DNA from: Calycina herbarum
Lineage: Eukaryota; Ascomycota; Leotiomycetes; Helotiales; Pezizellaceae
Assembly (NCBI GenBank): GCA_001414485.1
Contig: LLEY01000009.1
Span: 372,001 to 436,000 of the forward strand
Reading direction: 5' to 3'
DNA: 64,000 nucleotides
Shown: positions 47,051 to 56,672 of the stretch, one piece after another
Layout of the letters: each line of letters opens with the position of its first letter
How positions within the stretch are numbered: the first letter of the stretch is position 1
The notes under the pieces: generated by a model
Seen by the model: only the letters and a program-made list of their open reading frames with translations
Told to the model about the DNA's origin: nothing
The model's database searches: none
Position numbers and translations under genes: made by a program

Positions 47051-47940
47051 TTATAGAGTGGCCCCTAGGGGACTGTTTCTTCTGATCTGTTTTCAGTCTA
47101 TAAGAGCTTAATACTATAATCAATTCCTTTATAATATACTAGTAACTTATTTACTTCCTTTCTATTAAATACTAGATAGAATTCTAGGCTAATCTAGCTA
47201 GGTAGCTTCGTCCGTAGGTCTATATACTTCTTTTCCGCTAATGCTTTTATAATGTCTGTAAGGCTTACTATAAAGATCTGTAGCTTCTGTTTTCGATCTA
47301 TAAGAAAGTAGAAGACGGCCGCGCTTACTTACTTATAAGAGTAAGACTTTTCTAGCTTACTATAAACTTCTAACCTAGAGTCTTAGAAGAGCAAGCATCC
47401 CTTAGCAGTGTTAAGTAAAGCTCGCTCTCTCCTTAACTAAGATTTTCCTAGAATCATTTTATAGCCCTCGATCTTAGAGACTATGTAAGTATAAACCCGT
47501 TTCTGCTAGTAGCTTCTAATGTCTATACTAAAAGATACTACTTAAGATATAGTATCCTCTAATACTCCTTCTACTAACTATAAATGCCTTAGTATGATTT
47601 ATATATAAGAGAGCTAATAACGACAGATAAAACAGTCTAAAACAATTCTATAGACTAAACACCCTAAATCTACTAAGGCTTATAAAGTAGCTACCCTATT
47701 TACTAAAGCCGATATAAGAAGAGGTTTTTCGTCTATATATTCCTACTTAAAATGTCTCTAAGTGTCTATTACTAACAACTCCCTTCGTCGCCCCTGCCTA
47801 CGCTTTCTAACAGGAGCTACTAGTTTTCCGAATCTAAGGAGACATCACCGTCTTCTTCTTCTAATTCTGGCGCTACTTCCTTAACCTCTGCCTTCTGTTT
47901 ATAGACCGAATCCGCTGTTATAGGTCGTCTTAGTAGTCTA

Positions 47941-48000
47941 TATAAACATTCTTAAACAAAATAACCAGTAGCTCTGCAGCGAAGACAGCGACTAGTACGA
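47941..48000 (-). pseudogene. Gag zinc-knuckle remnant (inner element)
   Basis: Minus-strand translation CLRCRATGYFV-stop-EC keeps the CX2CX4HX4C spacing, with His changed to Tyr (CAC to TAC) and one Arg or Gln codon changed to a stop, as RIP predicts. Confidence 0.72.
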
Positions 48001-48959
48001 GCACGGTTGCTTCGTTCTTCCTAGGACACCTATTTAGCACGCTTAGTACTAGTTGTTAAGACTTTAGCAGGTGCCGGTTCCTAATCTATACCCTCTACAG
48101 ATGCCTTATAGGTGACTTTCGGTCCGTTAGTAATATTACCGCTCGTTACCTACTATATAGTATCCGTCGAGCGTTTCTAAGAGGTCCGTGGTGTTTCTAG
48201 GAGAGTCTAGGCCCTAGATCTTAATATTCGAGCTTTATAAGCTCTTAAGCAGTCGTCCGTTTCTTTAATAATAGAGTAGTAAGACTCGAAGTTAGGTTAA
48301 GAAGGAACTATAATCATCGCCTTAACTAACTTATTACTAAGGATTCGGTTAAGAGACACCTTCTTTACGTCGTCTAGCTAAGATCCTCCTCTAGACTTTA
48401 TAAGTAGGGCTTGCTATTCTGTAAAGACCTCTAGGAATAGTCTTAAGCCCTAGTAGAAGGATTCCAGCTTTCGTTACACTCTTTCCTTAGCCTACAAGTC
48501 TCTAAACACAAACTCTACTCGACTTAAGAAATCACTACTATTAGCTAGCTCTAGCTTACCCTGTTCCCGTACCTATACTTCTATTCTACGAAGCGCCTTG
48601 TCCTATAAGGATCCGTTAAGTGCTTAAAACTTAACGTATTTAGTACATCCGTAGTAGTCGACTTCGATTTTAGCTCGTGCTTGTTATAACCAAGCTTCTA
48701 GCTTGTCCGAGTCTCCGTAGAATTCCAGTAGCAGAGGAAGAGATTTCCTAGGTTTATTATCGTTATAGACTATCTGTAAGCGAGCTTCCTTATCCTTCTT
48801 TTGCTTATTCGTAATCCGTAGACGATCGTCCTCTTAGGCAGATGTTGACTGATTCCGCTGCTCTTAAATATACTATAAGAACTAGGCGGGTAGCTGATTC
48901 AGTATACCGCCTTCTTATAGTTCTCCTATTATCCGTAAGTTCTGTAAATGCTATGAAAT

Positions 48960-49112
48960 GGCCTATAAGTTCTAGTATTGCTGTAAAGGCCCGATGTGTT
49001 CTAGTGTTACTAAAATAGCCTAATATGTTCTAGTATTACTGTAAAGGCCTATTATGTTCTAGTATTACTAAAATGGCCTAATATGTTCTAGTGTTACTGT
49101 AAAGGCCCGTTG
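48960..49112. repeat. Tandem array, about 29-bp unit, in the inner gypsy leader
   Basis: About five units of the type GGCCTAATATGTTCTAGT followed by (A/G)TTACTGTAAA, alternating CTGTAAA and CTAAAAT ends, lie between gag and the 5' LTR. The array sits in the untranslated leader just downstream of the LTR. Confidence 0.75.
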
Positions 49113-49131
49113 TTTTTTGAATCGAATCTAA

Positions 49132-49373
49132 TGTCAGGGCTTATAGCAAGTGCTAATGAATTGAACTATAGAGGCTGTCTATATATAAGAAGATTCGATT
49201 GTCCTTTCTAAGTTAGAGTCCTTACTAACTTATATACTCAGTTAGCTCTTTCTAGAGGTTTCTGCTAAGAGTACTCTCGAAGGTTCTGTTACGTCCATGC
49301 GTTGCTAAGCGAGGTCACGTGAATGCGTCGCTGGAGTACTCCGAGACTTATTCCACGGGTGTAACCCTTGACA
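49132..49373 (-). repeat. Inner gypsy 5' LTR
   Basis: 242 bp, colinear with 43910-44151. On the minus strand it is followed by TTAGATTCGATTC, which resembles a tRNA T-arm complement and may be the primer-binding site. Confidence 0.88.
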
Positions 49374-49997
49374 TTCTAGTTCTAGCTAGAAGTTAGAGAA
49401 AGTAAGATTTCCTTTCTAAAGTAAGGAGTTAGTAGGGTTTTAGCTAGCTAAATAAGTTGATTCTTAGTAGAGTTAAGAAGAATATTAAAATGTTTTAACT
49501 ATTTATTTCTAATAATTAAGTCTTATTATCTAAGGTCTAGGACGATAAAGAGACAGTTTCAGATACGACGTTGATTTAGGTTTAGATATAGTTATATAAA
49601 CTATGTTACTTTACTCTTAATACTACTATTATATCTACGAATAGGTACTAAGTAGAGTAGTTTTCGAATCTATATACCTAACGATTAGAATAGCTATAAA
49701 GCTAGGGGTTGATTTAAGAATAGGAATCTATTTACTTCTATATCTATTAAAGCTCGAGTTTTAATACTATATCTATATATACTAAGTGTTATATTTATAA
49801 AGAATTAGTTTCCTCTTATAAGTCTAGAAAGGTCGAGATTCGATAGATTATATTTATATAAGCCTAGAAAGGAGTCTTTACCTAGGCTATCTTATTTTCC
49901 CTCTAATTTAGGTTAGAATCGAGGTACTTTATAAGAACTTATAGGTTATCTTTGTCCGCTTCTTAGACTATTTCTTTAATACTAGGTAGCTGAGGGT

Positions 49998-50040
49998 AGT
50001 CGGTTTTATAGTGCCTAGGCTTACTATAGTAGTAGTATAT
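49998..50040 (-). pseudogene. Gag zinc-knuckle remnant (outer element)
   Basis: Minus-strand translation YYYYSKPRHYKTDYPQLP has the exact spacing of a CCHC knuckle, with all three Cys changed to Tyr (TGC or TGT to TAC or TAT) and the His intact. Confidence 0.65.
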
Positions 50041-51579
50041 CGTACTAGCTAAGACTCGGTCTAGAGTCTTTTAGCGTTTGCTAGTAGAGGTGGTTTTAAA
50101 TATCCTTGAAGTAGTCTAAATAGTAGAGAAGGATCTGCTTATAAGTAGTAAGGGTTTTAGTATTAAACTAGATAAGAATTGAAAAGTAGTCTTTTTAACT
50201 GAAGTGTTTATACTAACTGGCTTAGTTATATTAGCTATATATAACTTAGCGTTTTAGCGTCGTTCCTTATCTAGAGCTAGGAGATCTACTACTATTTTAA
50301 CAAAGTTATAATTCTAACGTCTCTTAAGTACAGCGGCTGAGTTTCGTAGCTGTGGTGTAATTTTCTCCTATATATAGAAGAATCGTTCTAACTCTAGTAT
50401 CTCTCTAAGTATAGCTATACTCGAAAAGCGACCTCTGAAGTTAGTAAACGTTTCTCTAGCGTAATCTTTTCTACCTATCTACAAGGCCTAGAAAGCGTTC
50501 TATATATCCTCTGTCTTATATCTAGTTAAGAAATATAAATCTAAAAGTTTAATTATATCTTAATAATTGTAGAAAGTAATATAAATCGACTTAGACTAGT
50601 ATCGGGGCTTAAGGTAGTTCTTAGCGATTCTAGTAGTTGTTCTCTAGATAAGGGCTTTTTAAGTCGGGCTTGTATTATAATAATCGGTATTTACTAGAAG
50701 TCTATTATATACTAATATCTTCTATTATTACTATATTAGTAATATACTATTGTTTAAAGGTTTAATTTTTTCTATGATTTTGCTTTTAGCAGGTTAGAGG
50801 GTATTTAGACTATATTTAGAGTTATATAGGGTAGTCTGCTGTTAAGAGAAGGTATTAGAGGCAGGTTCGCTTCTTAAGCGAAAGAGGTCTAGTATAGTAC
50901 TTGGAATAGAAGAAGAGTTATAGTCGGTTTCGGGTTAGGAAGGTTAAGAGACTCTGGTTTATTCTTAGAGTTCTTTTATAATAGATTCTAACTATTTGAA
51001 TCGATAGTTGTTGTTTTAAAGTTCTTCTTCTAATTCTTATACTATATCTTATATCTCGTCTATATTAGAAAAGTCTTATAGGTCTCTGAGGTTTTAGGCT
51101 AGGCTCTTGTCTTTGTTATTTCTTAACTTTTTAGGTTTAGGTATATAAGTACGGTTTAGTATATATTTGAAGAGAGGCTTACTAGTTTCTCTAGTAGGTT
51201 GCTTAACGCTCTCTAGCAGAGCTTAGAAGAGACTTAGGGTCGCTTCTTAGTTTAATATACTCGATGTTATTAGAGAGGGGGTTTAGAGGTAGATTCGGGA
51301 GCCTTCTAGGTAACTTAATATTAACTTTCCGAATCTTATATAGTAATCTTTATATAGAGAGGGTTATTTGAAGTCTTAGGAATCCTTAGCGTCTTCTACT
51401 TCTTTGACGTATTAGAAGATACGCTTTTTACTAGCTAACTAACAGATATTAAATCTTAATATTACTAGCTATTTATAAACTAGTAATTTAAGGTTGTTAT
51501 TATACTAATCCGAATCTAGGCTGAATGGAATTCGATATAGAACGTTAACGTGCTTAGTAAGATATTATAATAAGCCGTC

Positions 51580-51878
51580 TCTAGCGAGAAGAATTTAATC
51601 TTTTAATATAATAGTATAAAACAGATAATACTATAAAAGAGGTATATAGAAGTACGTTCTATAGAATAACATACTTAGATACTAGGCTTTAAATACGAAG
51701 GAAAAGATTAAATTAACCTTTCCCGATACTAAGAGTAAGAGTATCTATATATAAAAGAGTTCGGATAATAATAATAGACTCGGAGGTCTGAACCGGACAT
51801 TTCTAATACTCGGGTACGTATTCTATCTAATATATACGTAACCTTAGCAACTTTTATTCCTAATAGCGGGCTATTATA
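51580..51878 (-). repeat. Outer gypsy 5' LTR
   Basis: This is the counterpart of 40143-40441. The first 30 bases or so align poorly, so the left border is approximate. The right border TTATA is followed by ATAC and the continuation of the Tc1 transposase. Confidence 0.72.
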
Positions 51879-52554
51879 ATACTGTCTCTAATCTAAGAGA
51901 GAGGGCTAGAGGAAGGTTATATAGTTAGACGAGTGTATATTTAAGCTTAGAAAGAGTAGGAGAGTCTAGGTAACACGTTAAGTAGACGAAAACAGGTGTT
52001 AAGATTATATTAGGTCGATATATCGCTTAGAGAGAGTGTCGGTTATAATTTAGAGCGCGATTAGCTAGGATTATAAGTTCTCTCTTATCTTCTTAGAGAA
52101 GGAATAAGGCTGTAGAGAGGTGAATTCCCACGTCTATAGGGATTAAGTTCTTAAGCTAGTTATCTTTCTCTTATTTAATAAGCTCGGTACTAACTATATC
52201 TTTATAGAGGACGGTTCAAAGGTATATAAGAGACATGCTCGCTTAACTAAGCTCTAATATAACATTTATAGCTTTAATTAGCCTCTTCTTTATCTGATTT
52301 AAACGTAATTAAGAAGGTCTAGTAGTAGATAAAAGAAGAGTTAAAGAAGTTGCTCTTTATACCGACTTCTAAGAAGGAGTTAATTAAGGAGAATTAAAGG
52401 CTTTAGAATCTAGTAGATCTACGTAATTATCGGGTATATACTAAGAGATTAATATATAAATTAGAAGACGTTATTAATATACGTAGATTAGCTACTATTT
52501 ATTAATATAAGGTTTTACTTTAAAGTTAAAATAATTAGAATTAGATTTATAGTA
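51879..52554 (+). pseudogene. Tc1 transposase, C-terminal part with DDE residues
   Basis: Continuing from 40142, plus-strand translation shows LDECIFKLRKSRR (first catalytic Asp), YIFIEDGSKVYKRHAR (second Asp) and, after a frame change, SLSDLNVIKKV, where the family has DLNVIE and the third acidic residue has become Lys. This is the DD34E arrangement of Tc1 transposases. Several TAG stops interrupt it. Confidence 0.78.
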
Positions 52555-54398
52555 ACGTAGTATACCACCGAGTCGCGTACTCTACTAAGTCGCGTACTTT
52601 TCTTAACTCTACTACTTATAAATTTCAACACACGTTTTCTTAACAACTACTAATAGAATTCTAAACTAAAGAAGCACGAATTATCTTAGCTATCGAGGCT
52701 ATCTGAACATCTAAAAAAATTAGTCGTCGCAAAGCTATAAAACTCTATAATATCTCTAAAACTATATTACGCGATAGAATAGCCGGTTAAACCTCTCGTT
52801 GTAAAACTAAGACTAATTGTTATAAGTTGACTAAAGTAGAGAAGAAGGTGATTATTTAATATATACTTGATCTAGATATAAGAGGACTTACGCCCCGGCT
52901 AGGTAGTGTTGAAGATATAGTAAATTATATACTCGAGTCGCGTAGAAGATAACGCGTTAGAAAGAACTAGGCGTAACGATTTATATAACAACGTCTAGAG
53001 TTAAAGACGTGTTTTAATCGCGTTTACGACTTTTAAAAGGCCTTATACGAAGATCCTAAGCTAATTAGCACGTGGTTTCGACTAGTAGAGAATATACAGG
53101 CGAAATATAGGATTTAAGACTACGATTTCTATAACTTTGACGAGACTAGCTTTATAATAGGTATTATCTATACTAGAATAGTTGTTATACGTGCTAATCG
53201 ACGTGGCAGAGGTAAGGCTGTTTAGCTAGGTAATCGGGAATAGGCTATAGTAATTGTCTATATTAATAGAGAGGGTTTAAGTATCTCTCTATTTTTAGTA
53301 GTTTAAGAGAAAAATCACCTTACTAGTTAGTATACTAAGGGTAGTCTTCCTTATAACTAGGTTATTAAACTAATAAGTAATAGATAGACTAATAATAAAA
53401 CAGGTCTAGAATAGCCTAAACACTTTAATAAATATACTCGGAGTTAAGTAAAAGAGCTATATCGGATATTAGTTCTAGATAGATATAAGAGCTATAAATC
53501 AGCTGTATTCTAGGAATATTATAAGGCTAATAATATTATTACTCTCTGTCTATCTCCTTATTTATCCTACCTAACCTAGCTACTTAACGTTAGGTGTTTT
53601 AGTATTCTTAAACGTATATATAGGCGTTAAATTAAGACCTTTATCAAGGCCTATATAAACTATATTACTAAGGTCGAGTTCTTTCTAGCTTTCTACGTAG
53701 CCTATAACCAGTTAATAATAATCTAAAACGCTAAAGCTGGGTTCTGTAGAGCTGGTCTAGTGCCTCTAGAACCCTAGACTGTTATCTCAAAGCTCGATAT
53801 TAAGTTATAGACTCCTACACCTACTAGACCCCCCTCTGCTAACACCACCCCTTAGGTCTCCTAGACACCTCGCAACCCTACCGAAGCTCTTTCGTAATCA
53901 ACTCTTGTTAAGGATCGTATTACTCGTTACTAAGGAAGCTCGCTAACACCTATTTTCTAGATAATTAGTTTATTAGCGAACGGTATAGAGCGATTAGCCT
54001 ATGAGGTGACCCTCTTATTAGCTAAAGTCCGTATACTTCAAGCAGCAAATAAAGCCCTTAGCAAACGCCGTAGGGCTAAAAAGACCCGTATCTAAGAAGG
54101 AGGTGCACTTACTGTAGAGAATGCATAGGATAGATTAGCCTAGAAGGGTGCGGAGGAGCAGGTTCGACGCGACAAGCGCTCTAGGGAGGGTGGAGAATAT
54201 AAAGGACAATTGACTCGACGACGTTATAGTACTTTTGGAAAAACTAGTCATAATACGCGAACTTGTTAGGAGGTTGTAGATACATCTAGTTCATCTGATT
54301 CCGAGTAGTTTTAGTAAATTTAATCTGTTATAGTGGTTTTATTATATTTCAAAGTAGTGGGGTAGTGGAAAAGTACGCGACTCGGTGGTGTACCACGT
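52555..54398 (+). mobile_element. pogo/Fot1-like DNA transposon, copy B (RIP-inactivated)
   Basis: 1844 bp. Inverted ends start ACGT(A/G)GTA(T/C)ACCACCGAG, with TA duplications at 52553-52554 and 54399-54400. GAGTCGCGTACT occurs twice at the left end. Transposase on the plus strand includes LKTCFNRVYDFQKALYEDPK, YNFDETSFIIGI (first Asp), ITLCLSPYLSYLT and LLNVRCFSILKRIY (the PPHSSHLLQPLDVGCF block with its Asp changed to Asn). It was inserted between the Tc1 transposase and the Tc1 right end. Confidence 0.86.
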
Positions 54399-54436
54399 TA
54401 TATTTTTAAAAATAAGGTGTAGGTTTTGATGTTCTT

Positions 54437-54470
54437 GCTTAGGTGTGCCACAAGCTGTGGCCCCAACTCT
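54437..54470. repeat. Right terminal inverted repeat of the Tc1 element
   Basis: 34 bp, reverse complement of 39580-39613 with one mismatch. The following TA (54471-54472) is the target duplication. Confidence 0.88.
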
Positions 54471-54472
54471 TA

Positions 54473-55789
54473 CACGCTTTGAGCTTGTATGTTTGGGGTC
54501 TCCAAAATGGAGGTCGCCACGAACGGGTATCCAGGAAGGGACTCGGAATTGAAGCTCCGGGTCGACGAAACCTTCCTGCTTTGCGGTCTTCTTCCTTGGT
54601 GCCCATGGTTTGCATATTATATCCAAAGAGCCGGAGGTTCTGGCGCAGGCTGATGTAATTTGTGCTGAATAAACATCCAACACACGTTTGCAATAGTCTG
54701 GTTGAAACCCAGGAATATTATCGGCATCTTTTGCGAGGCCCAGGAGAGCAAAAATACTATCTCGAGGGTCTGTGGCTTGAAAAGGTGCTAGATCACAAAC
54801 AAGTGACTCTAAACTCAATCTTTTTTAATGACCTTTCCATCGTTCGAGCGAACAAACACGTTATGAAGCATGTCGAAAAGTCTTGTGGCGCTCGAGTCCT
54901 CGAAATTGTCCAGCAAGTGTCCGCAGGAATGTATTTCGAAGTGATTGTTTGATTACATCCAACTTTGACTTGACTAGCTTGCAAGCATCAAGGAAGTTCA
55001 TGAAATGAACATCGTTGTCTCCGCATTTTAAGGTAACATTTCTTGCAGCGGCAACTTCTTGGACAATCCAAACTCGACTAAACCAAGGGCGGTCTAGGAG
55101 ACGAGCAAGAGCATAAAAGCCCCGGCAATATGTGCTTGGCCAATGATCATCACTGAGAAATCTGGACCCAGGAGATTTGGCACGAATTCCATACCAATAT
55201 CACTGTCCGATTCTGCGTCTCCAAGGCAAGCTATCACATTGCTAGCATTTTGATAGATTTCATGAATTCGTCGAACTTGGTTGTTTCTTTCGTCGTCATT
55301 GCTTTGGTCGATGCATAATGAATCGACCCAGAGGAAGCTTGTAGAATTACATTGTCTCAATGCCCGGAGAGCTTTATGAAGGTTTGATCCAGTATAAATA
55401 GAACGTCCTTCAACGTCGACTTGATGAACAGCCGGCTCAGATCCCCAAGTATAGCTCAAGGCTTCATATTTGGGGATGTCGTGAGCTAAACTTGAAGGTA
55501 ACAAGCGGCATTTGATTGGATCATTCCCCTTCCCAGGTTTGATAATAAGTACCCTAACTTCGTCGGGATCTTTCAATCTCTCATATCGATAAGTGTTGCA
55601 AGGCAAAACCAAGCAAGTCGTTGATGATTGATTTTAAAGGACGAGGGGGAAATCTCCCGTTCTTCTCGGGCGCTGAGGAGGTTCGTATGCCTTCACCGCC
55701 TCATCATCGAAACGTTGGTTCTTTTGGCGTTTTTCGGGATAGTCAATCTCTTCCTCGAATGTTCGCTTTTCCTTCCGGTTACTTTCCAT
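54473..55789 (-). pseudogene. HET-domain pseudogene, 5' part
   Basis: N-terminal part of the HET gene. The ATG at 55789 begins MESNRKEKRTFEEEIDYPEK. The frame passes a TAA at 55634-55636 and continues without shift into YRYERLKDPDEVRVLIIKPG, PKYEALSYTWGSE, LWVDSLCIDQSNDDERNNQV and NASNVIACLGD, the core HET motifs. Near 55160-55200 the match changes frame to DRPWFSRVWIVQEVAAARN. Two more stops follow (after FRHAS and before SLESLVCDLAPFQATDPRD), then PSWIPVRG and HFGDP up to the TA at 54471. The stops are of CAA-to-TAA or CGA-to-TGA type and may be RIP leakage from the insert or simple decay. Rejoining to 39577 continues the same domain order. Confidence 0.82.
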
Positions 55790-56672
55790 AATTGATCCTC
55801 GTGAGCTGCGGGGGAAAAAGCAGATAACAGCAAATTACGATGAAAAGTGCGTCGGAGAAACGATTGAAGCAAAGTACCTACACAGTAGTATTTAAGAAAG
55901 GTGCCTCGTGGTGGGCGACTCGGGCGTTGGGACGATCATGGGAAAGACTGACGAATGAGAAAGCGACACTGCTATCTTCAGCTGCACCCATTCGGAGAAT
56001 CTTGCATTCAATTGGTGAGAATTTTTGCCACCAGCAATAGTCCCTGGGGCTGTGAAACATATGGTGCGGGTATATTGAGAGGAAAAAGCAGTAGTGCAGT
56101 TTTTCTTGTTGAAAGCTTCTTTACCATGCACCCATCAGATATTTGTAGAGCGACAACGAAGCAATGGAAGAAACTTAAAAAGGACTTTGCGTCTTTTTCC
56201 AAAAGAAAAAGAAACCTTCACAAGTAACGAGGCTATAGCAGAAAGCCAAAAGTAAGAGTACACATAAGATATATTGTAAATACTAGCACGATAACTGACT
56301 TTGTTTCCCTCACATATCCCACAAAACCACCAAAAAAGAAGACACAGAAAATGTACCAAAAAATCAATCCCCAACACTCCCCCCAATCACTCATCCCAAA
56401 AAGAGGAGAAGTTGATAAAAACCATATAAAAACAACATTATCATGAATCGTGAAGAAATTCCCAAATTGGTACAGTTAAAACCCAAAAGCATCCCCTCTC
56501 CCGCTGTACAATACAAAACACACCCACTACTGACCCTGAAGTCACCCCTTAATTCTATTTGGGTACTCGTCTTTTTATGCAATTAGAGAACAAAATTCAA
56601 CCTAACTTTTTTTTTTTAATAACTCCCACAATGATGCTATGCAATTAATGTGTACTTGGCCATGGGAGTTAA
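55790..56672. other. Intergenic between HET pseudogene and kinase
   Basis: No gene is supported. The stretch has normal composition, without RIP, and includes the HET promoter and the kinase 3' UTR, with a T run at 56609-56617. Short open frames on both strands overlap one another. Confidence 0.4.

Larger units (their letters stand above)
43910..49373 (-). mobile_element. Inner Ty3/gypsy retrotransposon with chromodomain
   Basis: A complete 5464-bp element with two 242-bp LTRs (43910-44151 and 49132-49373), TGTCAGGGCTT...CCCTTGACA, and a perfect 5-bp target duplication TTCTA (43905-43909 and 49374-49378). A purine tract GGAAGAGGGGTAA before the left LTR shows right-to-left polarity. Minus-strand order from the right is a repetitive leader (48960-49112), gag with a zinc knuckle (about 47946-47987), reverse transcriptase (about 46500-47050), integrase (about 45150-45350) and a chromodomain at the C-terminus (about 44161-44300). 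All are riddled with TAG/TAA. It inserted into the outer gypsy element. Confidence 0.9.
40143..51878 (-). mobile_element. Outer Ty3/gypsy LTR retrotransposon (RIP-inactivated), split by a second one
   Basis: It is bounded by direct LTRs of about 299 bp (40143-40441 and about 51580-51878). Read on the minus strand each LTR starts TGTAATAGCCCGC and the left copy ends CTAACA, as expected for TG...CA. A purine tract AAGGGAGGGGGA directly precedes the left LTR on the minus strand, so the element runs right to left. Internal parts are 40442-43909 and 49379-51579. Gag with a decayed CCHC knuckle lies near 49998-50040 and a gypsy reverse transcriptase at about 42690-43430. Coding regions are full of stops. 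The target duplication is four bases, ACAC and its RIP form ATAC. Confidence 0.83.
39580..54470 (+). mobile_element. Tc1-type DNA transposon carrying three nested insertions
   Basis: The outer element inserted in the HET gene is bounded by 34-bp terminal inverted repeats (39580-39613 and 54437-54470, one C/T mismatch) beginning AGAGTTGGGGCCACAGCT, with TA at both outer edges (39578-39579 and 54471-54472). Without the insertions it is only about 1.3 kb, normal for a Tc1 element. The transposase reads on the plus strand in two pieces (39702-40142 and 51879-52554) and has few premature stops in its first half. It hosts a Ty3/gypsy nest (40143-51878) and pogo-like copy B (52555-54398). Confidence 0.85.
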
